Shown here: positions 32,179 to 41,262 of the stretch, piece by piece | How positions within the stretch are numbered: position 1 is the stretch's first letter | Layout: every line of letters starts with the position of its first letter | DNA from: Acidimicrobiia bacterium | GTDB taxonomy: Bacteria; Actinomycetota; Acidimicrobiia; Spongiisociales; ZC4RG35 | Assembly: GCA_028284765.1 (NCBI GenBank) | Contig: JANQRA010000012.1 | Coordinates: 58,082-122,081, forward strand | Direction of reading: 5' to 3' | Length of the DNA stretch: 64,000 nt | The notes under the pieces: generated by a model | The model's database searches: none | Seen by the model: the letters and a program-made list of their open reading frames with translations, nothing else | What the model was told of the DNA's origin: nothing | Made by a program: the position numbers and the translations under genes

Positions 32179-32231
32179 TCCTTCTGTGTCAGATAGGGGC
32201 GGCATAGCCGGACGTAACTGACACAGAAGGA
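32179..32231. promoter_or_regulatory. 14-bp perfect inverted repeat before sdhC
   Basis: TCCTTCTGTGTCAG (32179-32192) and CTGACACAGAAGGA (32218-32231) are perfect inverted copies around a 25-base spacer that itself holds CGGC-ATA-GCCG. No T tract follows, so it is not a terminator. It lies 56 bases before the sdhC start and may be an operator or an mRNA structure. Confidence 0.7.
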
Positions 32232-32287
32232 CGGAAAGAACGGCTCACACAGGAATGTCCTCTCCCCCGTGGAGTTGGCATAATGAG

Positions 32288-33025
32288 ATGGCAGTGACAC
32301 AGACGGTGGAGAAAAAGAAGCGGGCACCCTTCCCTGTCGAGTTCTATCGATCGGCTGTAGGCAAGAAGTGGGTCATGGCCATCACCGGCCTCGGCATCAT
32401 CGGCTTCGCCATCGCCCACATGATCGGGAACCTCAAGATCTTCCTCCCCGACGTGGACGGCATCCCCGACATCGACCTCTACGGCGAGGCCCTCCGCGAG
32501 CTATTCGTGCCGATCTTCCCCGAGTACGCGGTTCTCTGGATTCTCCGGACTGGCCTCATCCTCATGTTCGTCCTTCATGTTCATGCGGCGTACTCGCTGA
32601 CCATCATGAACCGTCGTGCCCGGACCACCGACTACGAGGGCCCCCGCAGCTACATCGCCGCCAACTACGCCAGCAGGACGATGCGTTGGAGCGGAACGAT
32701 CTTCTTGTTCTATCTCCTCTTCCACCTTGCGGACTTCACGCTCGGGATTCAACCCGCCGCACCCGAGACCTGGGAGTACGGGGAAGTCTTCGCCAATTTC
32801 CAGGCCACATTCGACCGCTGGCCGGTGACAGTTCTCTACGTAACTGCAGCAATCCTTCTGGGCATCCATCTCTATCACGGCGTGTGGTCGATGTTCCAGA
32901 GCCTTGGAATCAACAACCCACGGTTCAACACGTGGCGGCGCTACCTGGCCGGAGGACTCTCCGTGATCCTCACCCTCGGCTTCATCGCCCCACCGTTGGC
33001 CGTTGCATTTGGAGTCATCACATGA
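32288..33025 (+). CDS. sdhC: succinate dehydrogenase cytochrome b subunit
   Basis: 245 residues, five membrane helices, the di-haem cytochrome b558 type that anchors SdhAB in class-B succinate:menaquinone oxidoreductases. Haem-ligand His residues are visible in [28 protein letters not shown] and GIHLYHGVW. Start taken at the ATG before [12 protein letters not shown], because upstream in-frame codons show no similarity; GTGGAG lies 13 bases away. No SdhD follows, which fits this class. Overlaps sdhA by four bases (ATGA). Confidence 0.93.
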   Translation: MAVTQTVEKKKRAPFPVEFYRSAVGKKWVMAITGLGIIGFAIAHMIGNLKIFLPDVDGIPDIDLYGEALRELFVPIFPEYAVLWILRTGLILMFVLHVHAAYSLTIMNRRARTTDYEGPRSYIAANYASRTMRWSGTIFLFYLLFHLADFTLGIQPAAPETWEYGEVFANFQATFDRWPVTVLYVTAAILLGIHLYHGVWSMFQSLGINNPRFNTWRRYLAGGLSVILTLGFIAPPLAVAFGVIT

Positions 33026-34944
33026 CAACCACGCTCGAATCAAAGGTTCCGTCCGGTCCCCTTGCTGACAAGTGGGAGAACCACAAGTTCAGCGTCCGGC
33101 TGGTGAACCCCAACAACAAGCGGAAGTTCAAGATCATCATCGTTGGCTCCGGCCTGGCCGGTGCCTCTGCTGCAGCGACCCTCGGCGAACTCGGATACAA
33201 CGTCGAGGTCTTCACCTTCCACGACACACCTCGTCGCGCCCACTCCATCGCGGCGCAGGGTGGAATCAATGCGGCCAAGAACTACCACAACGACGGCGAC
33301 TCGGTATACCGGCTCTTCTACGACACCATCAAGGGTGGCGACTACCGAAGCCGGGAGGCGAACGTCCATCGCTTGGCTGAAGTGTCACTCAACATCATCG
33401 ACCAAGCCACGGCCCAGGGTGTGCCCTTCGCCCGCGAATACGGCGGGCTACTGGACAACCGCTCCTTCGGTGGCGCACAGGTGTCGAGGACCTTCTACGC
33501 CCGGGGTGCCACAGGCCAGCAGCTGCTGCTCGGTGCTTACTCAGCCCTGATGAGGCAAGTGGAGACAGGCAAAGTCAAGCTCCATACCCGCATCGAGATG
33601 CTCGACGTGGTCAAGAAAGACGGCCGTGCTGTGGGCATCGTCACCCGCGACCTGGTCACGGGTGAGGTCAAGAGCCATTCGGCCCATGCTGTGGTTCTCG
33701 CCACCGGCGGCTACTCGAACGCCTACTTCCTCTCGACCAATGCCATGGCATGCAACGTGAGCGCCATCTGGCGTGCACATCGCCAGGGGGCAGCATTCGC
33801 CAACCCTTGCTACACCCAGATTCACCCCACCTGCATCCCGGCATCCGACGAATTCCAATCGAAGCTGACGCTCATGTCGGAGTCGCTGCGCAACGACGGT
33901 CGGATTTGGGTTCCGAAGAGCGCCGACGACAAGAGGGGTCCCAACGAGATTCCGCCGGAGGACCGGGACTACTACCTCGAGCGGATGTATCCAGCCTTCG
34001 GCAACCTCGTCCCCCGCGACGTCGCTTCGAGAGCCTCAAAACGGATGGTGGACTCAGGCAAGGGTGTCGGTCCCCTGGAGAACGGCGTGTACCTCGACTT
34101 CCAGAGTGCGATCGAGCGAGAGGGCAAAGACGTCATCGAGGATCGCTATTCGAACCTCTTCGAGATGTACAACCGGATCACAGACGAGAACCCGTACAAG
34201 GTGCCGATGCGAATCTACCCGGCACCGCACTACACCATGGGTGGTCTCTGGGTGGATTACAACCTGATGACCACAGTGCCCGGCCTCTACGCCATCGGAG
34301 AGGCCAACTTCAGCGACCACGGGGCCAACCGTCTTGGGGCGTCGGCGTTGATGCAGGGTCTGGCCGACGGATACTTCGTGCTCCCCTACACGATCGGCGA
34401 TTATCTGGCCGACTACCTCGGCGACTCGGTCGTCCCGACCGATGACCCAGTCTTCAACGAAGTCGAGGACGCCGTGAGCGGCCGCGTGGATGGCTATCTG
34501 TCAGCCAACGGAACCCGATCGGTCGACTGGTTCCACAAGGAGCTGGGGAAGATCATGCTCGATCAATGCGGGATGTCTCGGAGCGAGTCCGGCCTGCAGA
34601 AAGCACTCTCGGATATCCCCGCCTTGTACGAGGAGTTCCAATCGGATATGAGGGTCCTTGGCACCAACGAGTCGATGAACCAAAGCCTCGAGAAGGCGGG
34701 ACGCGTCGACGACTTCTTCGAGCTGGCCCAAGCAATGTGTGTCGACGCCTTGGCCCGCGATGAATCGTGCGGCGGCCACTTCCGCGAGGAATTCCAGACC
34801 GATGAAGGCGAGGCGCTCAGAGACGATGAGAACTTCGCCCACGTTGCTTCTTGGTTCTGGACCGGCGACGCCGGCAACCCCGAGCTGGTCAAAGAGGAGC
34901 TCGAGTTCGAGAACGTTGCACTGACCACCAGGAGCTACAAGTGA
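33022..34944 (+). CDS. sdhA: succinate dehydrogenase flavoprotein subunit
   Basis: 640 residues. The catalytic flavoprotein oxidises succinate to fumarate. FAD loop [21 protein letters not shown] near residue 38, the covalent FAD site His in [15 protein letters not shown], and the substrate-binding segment QIHPTCIP with [15 protein letters not shown] and [21 protein letters not shown] are clear. The true ATG overlaps sdhC; longer in-frame upstream sequence is antiframe to sdhC and unrelated. Ends with a GTGA overlap onto sdhB. Confidence 0.97.
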   Translation: MTTTLESKVPSGPLADKWENHKFSVRLVNPNNKRKFKIIIVGSGLAGASAAATLGELGYNVEVFTFHDTPRRAHSIAAQGGINAAKNYHNDGDSVYRLFYDTIKGGDYRSREANVHRLAEVSLNIIDQATAQGVPFAREYGGLLDNRSFGGAQVSRTFYARGATGQQLLLGAYSALMRQVETGKVKLHTRIEMLDVVKKDGRAVGIVTRDLVTGEVKSHSAHAVVLATGGYSNAYFLSTNAMACNVSAIWRAHRQGAAFANPCYTQIHPTCIPASDEFQSKLTLMSESLRNDGRIWVPKSADDKRGPNEIPPEDRDYYLERMYPAFGNLVPRDVASRASKRMVDSGKGVGPLENGVYLDFQSAIEREGKDVIEDRYSNLFEMYNRITDENPYKVPMRIYPAPHYTMGGLWVDYNLMTTVPGLYAIGEANFSDHGANRLGASALMQGLADGYFVLPYTIGDYLADYLGDSVVPTDDPVFNEVEDAVSGRVDGYLSANGTRSVDWFHKELGKIMLDQCGMSRSESGLQKALSDIPALYEEFQSDMRVLGTNESMNQSLEKAGRVDDFFELAQAMCVDALARDESCGGHFREEFQTDEGEALRDDENFAHVASWFWTGDAGNPELVKEELEFENVALTTRSYK

Positions 34945-35705
34945 ACATCGTCCTTCAGGTCTGGCGTCAGGACAGTCCCGAATCCCGGGGCGGCTTCAAG
35001 ACTTATCAGGTCAAGGACATCTCAGAGGAGATGTCTTTCCTCGAGATGCTGGACATCCTCAACGAGAGGCTGATCAACCAGGGCGAAGAACCGATTGCCT
35101 TCGACCACGACTGCAGGGAAGGCATCTGTGGCACTTGCGGAGTCATGATCAACGGGCAGGCACACGGCCCCCAGCAGGGGACTGCAACGTGCCAGCTCCA
35201 TATGCGGAAGTTCCAGGACGGAGAGACCGTGGTGGTGGAGCCCTGGCGAGCGACGGGGTTCCCACTCATTCGCGACCTCGTTGTCGACCGCTCCGCGTTC
35301 GACCGGATCGTGGAGGGCGGCGGATACATCTCTGTCGACACCGGTTCTGCCCCAGACGCCAACCTGATCCCGATTCCAAAGCTTGTGGCCGACACTGCAT
35401 TCGACGCGGCAGCCTGCATTGGCTGCGGGGCATGCGTGGCGGCTTGTCCCAACGGAGCAGCGAATCTGTTCACGGCGGCCAAGATCTCCCACCTCAATCT
35501 TCTGCCGCAGGGACAGTCCGAGCGTTGGAGCCGGACCGAGAACATGGTTGAGATCATGGAGGAGTTCTTCGGCTCTTGCACTAACCACGGAGAGTGCGAA
35601 AAGGCTTGCCCGAAGCAGATCTCCATCGACTTCATCGCACTCATGAACGCCGACTACGTGAAGGCCAAGTTCAAGAACCGCAGACTGGTTTCTCAGAACG
35701 GCTGA
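34941..35705 (+). CDS. sdhB: succinate dehydrogenase iron-sulfur subunit
   Basis: 254 residues from the GTG at 34941, which overlaps the sdhA stop. Carries electrons from FAD to quinone via three clusters. [2Fe-2S] ligands in [16 protein letters not shown] plus the later TATCQLHM Cys; [4Fe-4S] ligands in [15 protein letters not shown]; [3Fe-4S] and remaining ligands in [15 protein letters not shown]. Complete at both ends. Last gene of sdhCAB; no terminator hairpin is evident before the pilus cluster 148 bases downstream. Confidence 0.97.
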   Translation: MNIVLQVWRQDSPESRGGFKTYQVKDISEEMSFLEMLDILNERLINQGEEPIAFDHDCREGICGTCGVMINGQAHGPQQGTATCQLHMRKFQDGETVVVEPWRATGFPLIRDLVVDRSAFDRIVEGGGYISVDTGSAPDANLIPIPKLVADTAFDAAACIGCGACVAACPNGAANLFTAAKISHLNLLPQGQSERWSRTENMVEIMEEFFGSCTNHGECEKACPKQISIDFIALMNADYVKAKFKNRRLVSQNG

Positions 35706-35806
35706 CTGGTCCGACCGCGTTTTAGGTCTAGCGACCCCTCGGATACCTCGGCATATTCCGTAACGTATTGGTGGTAGTTGGACTCTGGATTTTCTCGATG
35801 TCTCCG

Positions 35807-35825
35807 TACAATTCGGGCGTAGAAT
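35807..35825 (+). promoter_or_regulatory. candidate -10 boxes of the second pilus cluster
   Basis: TACAAT (35807-35812) and TAGAAT (35820-35825) lie 29-47 bases before the first TadE-like ATG. No good -35 hexamer at standard spacing. No terminator was found between sdhB and this point, so read-through from sdh is possible. Confidence 0.4.
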
Positions 35826-35853
35826 GGAGTGGGGCGACGAGATCTGACAAGGC

Positions 35854-36444
35854 ATGAACAGAAGATCAGTCAGGGACAAAGAGAGGGGAGCCACCCTCGT
35901 CGAAGCAGCCATTGCTTATGGGCTGCTCTTTCTCGCGCTGTTCGCAGTCGTCGAATTCGGGCTCGTATTCAAAGACTGGCTGTCGGTCAGTCACGCTACG
36001 CGCGAAGGTGCGCGGGCCGGCGCCACCTTTGGAGATGACCCCTCATCGGACATCAAGGTGCTGGACGGCGTCGAGGACACCCTGCTGCCGATGGGCCTGA
36101 CCGCAGGAGATCAGGTGACAGTCTTCCGGGCCAACAATCCCTCGCCTTCTGAGTCGCAGGTCTACACATATTCGCCCGGATTCGACTGCTCTGACCCGGG
36201 GATGATCTTCCCGCCCGGCGATTGTTGTGATTGGTCTCCCTGTCCCGAATTCGGAAGAACTAACTACACCGTCCCAGGCTGGGACCCGACCACGCGCGAC
36301 ATCACGGCACCAGGAACCGACCGCATCGGCGTCACCATTCAGTTCTCACACGACTGGATTACCGGATTCATCGGTAGTGGCACCCTCGATCTGACCACCA
36401 CCACGGACTTCCAGCTCGAGCCTCAACTCTTCGAAGCCCCATGA
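35854..36444 (+). CDS. TadE-like pseudopilin 1 of plus-strand cluster
   Basis: 196 residues. Leader ends KERG, then ATLVE gives Glu at +5, a hydrophobic helix (YGLLFLALFAVVEFGLVF) and the KDWLSVSHATREGARAGA segment typical of TadE. The extracellular domain has several Cys (FDCSDPG, DCCDWSPC) that likely form disulfides, and a conserved closing block RIGVTIQFSHDWITGFIGSG. First gene of the six-gene cluster. The signature of the last block recurs in its siblings. Confidence 0.88.
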   Translation: MNRRSVRDKERGATLVEAAIAYGLLFLALFAVVEFGLVFKDWLSVSHATREGARAGATFGDDPSSDIKVLDGVEDTLLPMGLTAGDQVTVFRANNPSPSESQVYTYSPGFDCSDPGMIFPPGDCCDWSPCPEFGRTNYTVPGWDPTTRDITAPGTDRIGVTIQFSHDWITGFIGSGTLDLTTTTDFQLEPQLFEAP

Positions 36445-36998
36445 GACTGTTCAAACGAGACGAAGGCGCATCGCTAGTCGAGATCGCCTTGGTCGTTCCG
36501 CTTCTCGTAGCCCTGGCGATAGGTCTCGCCGAAGTCGGCCTGCTCGTCATCGACAACATCACCGTCTCCAACGCCGCCCGCTCAGGAGCTCGTACCGGTG
36601 CGGCCGCCGCCGACGTGGCGACCGCAGACGACTCGATTCTCGAAGTGGTCGAAGAAGACGTGTGCAACCTTCGATACGGAGATGTGATCGCGGTGCGGAT
36701 CTTCGAGGCAAACTCCGACGGATCCATGCCACCCGTCGCCGGGCCCCTCGTCAACAGTTACATCCCGAATGGCAACCTGAACTGCAACGCCGCTGGCCAC
36801 TCTTTCATATGCGACCCGACGTACAGCTGTACCTGGGGGATGGCGGATCGCGACAACGTCCCGCCCGGTTTCGACGCCATCGGCGTCGAAGTCGAGTTCT
36901 CACACAACTGGGTGACCAACTTCATACCTTTCCCGACCAACAACCGAACCGAAACCGTGGTCATGCAATTCGAACCTGACACGAGTGTGGGGGGATGA
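36441..36998 (+). CDS. TadE-like pseudopilin 2
   Basis: 185 residues. Leader DEG followed by ASLVE (Glu at +5), a helix (VVPLLVALAIGLAEVGLLVI) and DNITVSNAARSGARTGAA. Cys residues in DVCNLRYG, NCNAAGH and CDPTYSCTW probably form disulfides. C-terminal block AIGVEVEFSHNWVTNFIPF matches the sibling TadE proteins. Four-base overlaps at both ends. Confidence 0.88.
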   Translation: MRLFKRDEGASLVEIALVVPLLVALAIGLAEVGLLVIDNITVSNAARSGARTGAAAADVATADDSILEVVEEDVCNLRYGDVIAVRIFEANSDGSMPPVAGPLVNSYIPNGNLNCNAAGHSFICDPTYSCTWGMADRDNVPPGFDAIGVEVEFSHNWVTNFIPFPTNNRTETVVMQFEPDTSVGG

Positions 36999-38533
36999 TG
37001 AACCTGTTCAAGAAGCTAAATAACCGAGAAGAGCGCGGATCGGCGATCATGCTCGTGGCCGGGTCGCTAGTGCTTCTCATGGGCATGGCAGCATTCGGTG
37101 TTGACCTTGCCTGGTTCTATCTCAACTCCAGCCAGGTACAACGCGCGGCCGATGCTGCCTCGCTCGGTGGGGTCATCCACCTTCCTGCAGACGAACCAGC
37201 GGCGATTCTGAACGCCGAGGCGGTCGCTCTACAGAACGGCTATGACAAAACCGACCCTGACACCAGCGTCAACTCGGCAAGGGTCTCCGCAAACCAGCTA
37301 CAGGTGACCATCTCCCAGGAGGTGCCCACCTTCTTCCTCAAGGTGTTTGGCTGGGACACCCAGACCATCACCGAATCAGCAACCGCGGAGTACATCCCGC
37401 CCCTCAAGCTGGGAAGCCCGTCGAACAAGTTCGGAAACGACCCCAGCTGCTACTCGCCAGGAAACGACTGCGCGGGGAACTTCTGGGCCAACATCCACGG
37501 CACGAGGACTGACACCAGAATGGGTGACGCCTACTCCTCGTACTGTGAGAACGGTTCTGGTTCAAACGACACATGCCCCCAAAACCCACAATGGCGGGAC
37601 ACGGGTTATCTCTACGGAATCATTCCCGGTGGGAACAGCATGACCGTCCAGACTCTCGACCTGAACTTCCATAACGAGTCAGGCGGAATCGCCAACGGTG
37701 ACGACCATCGGACTGGTGATCACAACAACTTCTGCAATGACGTCGCCACGTGTGTCGGCCCTGACATCAGAGTCAACGTCTACCGACCGGACCCGACACC
37801 GCTGGACATCTCGGACAACGTCCTCCATTGCACCGAGGTCTACACCCCCCAGCCGCAGTTCGACCCGGACGATGACCCGCCGTTCAACCCGTCTGAGTGG
37901 AATTACTGGGACACCGTTTGCAACGGCGCCATCAATACCGCTTCAGCTCCCGACGGCATTTGGGTGATACAGATCGTCGCCAACGACACTGACGGCGATG
38001 GCCGCACCGAGTTGGTGGATGGAGATCAAGATCACAGCGGGCTCAACCGCTATTCCATCCGGTCCGACTCAGCCAACATCTTTGCACTTGGCGACTTCGC
38101 CATCTTCAACAACGCTGCCGGCACTGCCACCCAGTTCTACCTGGCCGAGGTTCCCGACTTCTATGCCGGGAAGACATTCGTGGTCGAGATGTACGACACC
38201 GGAGAATCAGCGGACGTAGGGACACTTCAGCCGATCGACCCGCAAACAGGCGCTGTCTTCAACTCGGGCGAGTGCCGCATCTACTCACGAGCGATTACGG
38301 ACACCAGTTGGGGTGCACCCGACGCAGTGATTCCAGCGGGCACCAACTGCCAAGAGTCGGTGGCACCAGGTGAATACAACGGACTGTGGCTCAAGTTCGA
38401 AATGGACTTGCCGCTGTCTTACTCATGCACCACCTGCTGGTGGCGTATGAACTACAACTACCCGTCGGCTGTGAACGACACCACCACCTGGCGGGCCTTC
38501 ATGATCGGGAATCCAATCCACCTCGTTCCCTAG
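36995..38533 (+). CDS. large TadG-like secreted protein A
   Basis: 512 residues. N-terminal TadG-like domain: ERGSAIMLVAGSLVLLMGMAAFGVDLAWFYLNSSQVQRAADAASLGGV, with no +5 Glu, then PTFFLKVFGW and TESATAEYIPPLKLGSP closing that part near residue 145. The remaining 365 residues are a large extracytoplasmic region with paired Cys, Asp-rich segments (DDDPPFNPSEWNYWD, NDTDGDGRTE that looks like a calcium loop), and the C-terminal signature TTCWWRMN ... TTWRAFMIGNPIHLVP. Paralogous to the protein at 39.2 kb. Function beyond pilus association is unknown. Confidence 0.85.
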   Translation: MMNLFKKLNNREERGSAIMLVAGSLVLLMGMAAFGVDLAWFYLNSSQVQRAADAASLGGVIHLPADEPAAILNAEAVALQNGYDKTDPDTSVNSARVSANQLQVTISQEVPTFFLKVFGWDTQTITESATAEYIPPLKLGSPSNKFGNDPSCYSPGNDCAGNFWANIHGTRTDTRMGDAYSSYCENGSGSNDTCPQNPQWRDTGYLYGIIPGGNSMTVQTLDLNFHNESGGIANGDDHRTGDHNNFCNDVATCVGPDIRVNVYRPDPTPLDISDNVLHCTEVYTPQPQFDPDDDPPFNPSEWNYWDTVCNGAINTASAPDGIWVIQIVANDTDGDGRTELVDGDQDHSGLNRYSIRSDSANIFALGDFAIFNNAAGTATQFYLAEVPDFYAGKTFVVEMYDTGESADVGTLQPIDPQTGAVFNSGECRIYSRAITDTSWGAPDAVIPAGTNCQESVAPGEYNGLWLKFEMDLPLSYSCTTCWWRMNYNYPSAVNDTTTWRAFMIGNPIHLVP

Positions 38534-38635
38534 GTCCACATCCACATATCCGAGGCTTTGCGCTGCCGAGATTTGTGGTCAAGACACTGACCGTGATTGC
38601 CGATCACTAACAGTAGTTCTCGAGCACGGTGGGAA

Positions 38636-39199
38636 ATGGCGCGAGCCAGTGGCGAAGAAAACGGGGCAACCCTCATAGAGATGGCGGTCGCCTTTCCTCT
38701 GATAATCCTCATGATCGTGGGGCTTATCGAGATTGGAATGGCGTTCAAGGACTTCCTGACGATTTCAGCAGCTTCGAGAGAGGGGGCGCGAGTCGCCGCG
38801 CTTGCCGGCACTGACTCGCAGTCCGACTGTGCAGTTCTCATCTCGATCGCTGACCTCGTCACGCCTGGTGACTTGGATCGCATCGACCGAGTTGAGATCT
38901 ACAAAGCTGCCGAAGGCACTGGCACACAGGGCCTAACCAACACCGCTGTCCTCAACCCTCCCCACGATCCGATGAATTGCCAACAGCCCCACACCGTCAC
39001 GGATGGCTGGACCATTTCTCCTGTGAACTATCCCGCGGGGTCACGCCAAACCGAGGTTGGCTCGAGCAATCTCGACATCGTCGGCGTCAGGGTGATCATG
39101 ACCCGGAGTTGGATTACCGGGTTCCCGCCATTCCGAGGTTCGTTCACGATCAACGAAACCACCATCACGAGAGTTGAGCCTGAGGTGTTTGCCCCATGA
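38636..39199 (+). CDS. TadE-like pseudopilin 3
   Basis: 187 residues from ATG 38636; an in-frame TTG at 38597 adds 13. The ATG gives a 10-residue leader ending EENG, like the other cluster members, then ATLIE with Glu at +5 and the helix FPLIILMIVGLIEIGMAF. The block KDFLTISAASREGARVAALAG and the closing VGVRVIMTRSWITGFPPF are shared with siblings. About 100 bases separate it from the preceding gene, the only real gap in the cluster, so a second promoter is possible. Confidence 0.86.
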   Translation: MARASGEENGATLIEMAVAFPLIILMIVGLIEIGMAFKDFLTISAASREGARVAALAGTDSQSDCAVLISIADLVTPGDLDRIDRVEIYKAAEGTGTQGLTNTAVLNPPHDPMNCQQPHTVTDGWTISPVNYPAGSRQTEVGSSNLDIVGVRVIMTRSWITGFPPFRGSFTINETTITRVEPEVFAP

Positions 39200-40686
39200 G
39201 AAGGAAACTCGAGACGATCCTTTCGAAGGTCCAAAGAGACGGGGAGAAGGGCGCGGCCCTTCCGATCATCGCGTCGATGATCGTGGTTCTCATCGGACTG
39301 TCGGCCTTCGCAATCGACTTGGGCTGGCTGTACCTCAACAGCTCCAAGGTCCAGCGGGCCGCCGACTCGGCAGCGCTGGCCGGAGTCATCTACTTGCCTG
39401 GAGATACGGCCAACGTCACCAACTTCACAGTGAATGGCGCAAACGCCAACGGATACGACGTCGGCACCGTCAACGGCACCGCCATCCCGGGCGGGGGTCC
39501 CGACGTTCTCACGTGGTCCGGTTTGGCCGACAACCGACTTCAGGTCACGTTGGAGTCCCAGATCCCGACCTTCTTTGTGAAGGTTCTCGGCTTTGACTCC
39601 TTCGACATCAGTCGCACAGCGACGGCTGAGTATGTGAAGCCGGTTCCACTGGGGAGCCCCGATCCCTGCTTTGGCATCGGCATCCCGTCCATCGAAGGCG
39701 GCGACTGCACTCCGAGCCCGAATCAGAACTTCTGGGGAGCGATCTCCGGGCCTTACACCAACAAGCACAACGGCGATGAGCATGCGACCCGCTGGTGGTC
39801 AGACTCAGGGTGGAGTCCGCCGGAGAACGCCAACAGCGCGTACCGACCCGCCGGCTACTACATGGGAGTAGAGGTCCAGCCCGGCACCTCCAACCTGGCG
39901 ATCGACATCTACGACGCAGGTTTCTACGACCGTCCCAATTTCAGCACCGAGACCGGCGACAACGAGCAGAACACGGGAGGTGGCGCGGACACTCACTTCG
40001 AGTTCTACACGTTCGACAACACACCGCTGGACCCGACCGACAACACACCGATCGCCGGCTGTCGATTCGACATCAATTCCGAAACCTCGTCCGGGACCTA
40101 CGAGAACCGCTGGGCACGGCTCTGCACGATCGCCAATCCTCCTCCGGGTATCTACGTTCTGAGAGTGTGGACCACCGGGAATCTCGGAGGGACCAACCAG
40201 TACGCGGTGCGAGCCGACGCCACCGGCCCAGACGCCAGGGTATACGGAATCAACGACATCTCGATCTTCGTCAACCGGCCAAGCTCTACCTCGATTTTGA
40301 ATCTTGCGGAGGTTGACCAGGTTCACGCGGGCAAGGTTCTCGAGATCGACTTATACGATGCCGGTGAGGACTTCGGCGGTTCAAACGCATACATGGAGGT
40401 AAAGGACCCGGCGGGCAATACTCCGACATGCACCTGGGCTGCTTTCGACGAGGGCGGGGCCCAAACGGCCTCCGGAACTGGCAACTGCCGGATTCAGACC
40501 GCCAACAGTGGTGGCCCGCTGTTCAACGGGGAGCTGCTGCGAATCCAGATCGACATAGCCTCCGGGTACACATGTGGCAGTGACTGCTGGTGGCAGATGC
40601 GGATCGAGAACAACGCTCCTCAGGACCGCACCACTTGGGCAGCTCGGGTGATCGGAAACCCGGTCAGGTTGACACCGAACCCATGA
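39196..40686 (+). CDS. large TadG-like secreted protein B
   Basis: 496 residues, paralogue of the protein at 36995. N-terminal TadG-like domain EKGAALPIIASMIVVLIGLSAFAIDLGWLYLNSSKVQRAADSAALAGV, then PTFFVKVLGF and TATAEYVKPVPLGSP. The large exported part repeats the features of A: GGDCTPSPNQNFWGAISGPYTN, a beta-rich middle resembling a jelly-roll, and the C-terminal DCWWQMRI ... TTWAARVIGNPVRLTP. Overlaps TadE-like genes on both sides by four bases. Confidence 0.85.
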   Translation: MRRKLETILSKVQRDGEKGAALPIIASMIVVLIGLSAFAIDLGWLYLNSSKVQRAADSAALAGVIYLPGDTANVTNFTVNGANANGYDVGTVNGTAIPGGGPDVLTWSGLADNRLQVTLESQIPTFFVKVLGFDSFDISRTATAEYVKPVPLGSPDPCFGIGIPSIEGGDCTPSPNQNFWGAISGPYTNKHNGDEHATRWWSDSGWSPPENANSAYRPAGYYMGVEVQPGTSNLAIDIYDAGFYDRPNFSTETGDNEQNTGGGADTHFEFYTFDNTPLDPTDNTPIAGCRFDINSETSSGTYENRWARLCTIANPPPGIYVLRVWTTGNLGGTNQYAVRADATGPDARVYGINDISIFVNRPSSTSILNLAEVDQVHAGKVLEIDLYDAGEDFGGSNAYMEVKDPAGNTPTCTWAAFDEGGAQTASGTGNCRIQTANSGGPLFNGELLRIQIDIASGYTCGSDCWWQMRIENNAPQDRTTWAARVIGNPVRLTPNP

Positions 40687-41240
40687 GACTCCCCATCAAT
40701 CGCTCGGAGAAGGGGGTGACTCTCACCGAGTTCGCCGTCTTGCTCCCCCTCCTCCTCCTGCTGGCAATCGGAGCATTTGAGTACGGGATGCTCTTCAGGG
40801 ACAGCTTGTCGGTCTCGACGGCCGCGAGGGAAGCCGCCCGGGTGGCCGCCTCGAGCGCAAACTATGGAGACGCGGACTGCGTGATCCTTGAGGCCGGCGC
40901 GGCGGCGCTGCAATCCTTCGAAAACGGAACCATCGACCAAATACAGATCTACAAGTCTGATGCCTCTGGGGCGATTCCCGGTGCGTCCTCGAGCACCATG
41001 CGGCGATACCGACCTGCCCAGCCTGGAGACGTGGGTCTTGTCTGCAGCGGTGAGTGGTTCCCAATCCACTTGGGATCCTCTTGGGATCCGAGCGATCGAG
41101 TCAACGACCCAGGAAATGCTGACTGGATTGGCGTTCGGCTGGAGTACTCACACGTATATACGCTGAACCTGCTGTGGTTCAGCGGCAGTGAAAGCCTCTC
41201 CGACGAAGCCGTATTCAGGATCGAGCCACCGGCGCCATAG
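40683..41240 (+). CDS. TadE-like pseudopilin 4
   Basis: 185 residues from the ATG that overlaps the previous stop. Leader SEKG, then VTLTE (Glu at +5), helix LLPLLLLLAIGAFEYGMLF and RDSLSVSTAAREAARVAASS. Closing block WIGVRLEYSHVYTLNLLWF corresponds to the SHDWITGF block of the siblings. Last gene of the cluster; a new leaderless promoter for the aldolase gene begins 10 bases after its stop. Confidence 0.88.
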   Translation: MRLPINRSEKGVTLTEFAVLLPLLLLLAIGAFEYGMLFRDSLSVSTAAREAARVAASSANYGDADCVILEAGAAALQSFENGTIDQIQIYKSDASGAIPGASSSTMRRYRPAQPGDVGLVCSGEWFPIHLGSSWDPSDRVNDPGNADWIGVRLEYSHVYTLNLLWFSGSESLSDEAVFRIEPPAP

Positions 41241-41250
41241 ACCTAGCCTT

Positions 41251-41256
41251 TAACGT
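41251..41256 (+). promoter_or_regulatory. -10 box of aldolase gene
   Basis: TAACGT ends 6 bases before the ATG at 41263. No Shine-Dalgarno sequence; leaderless expected. Confidence 0.5.
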
Positions 41257-41262
41257 GGCTGG

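Noticed and set aside
32368..33021. Long N-terminal extension of sdhA
   Set aside because: It lies wholly within sdhC in another frame and has low-complexity Arg/Pro/His composition. The ATG at 33022 gives the normal SdhA N-terminus.
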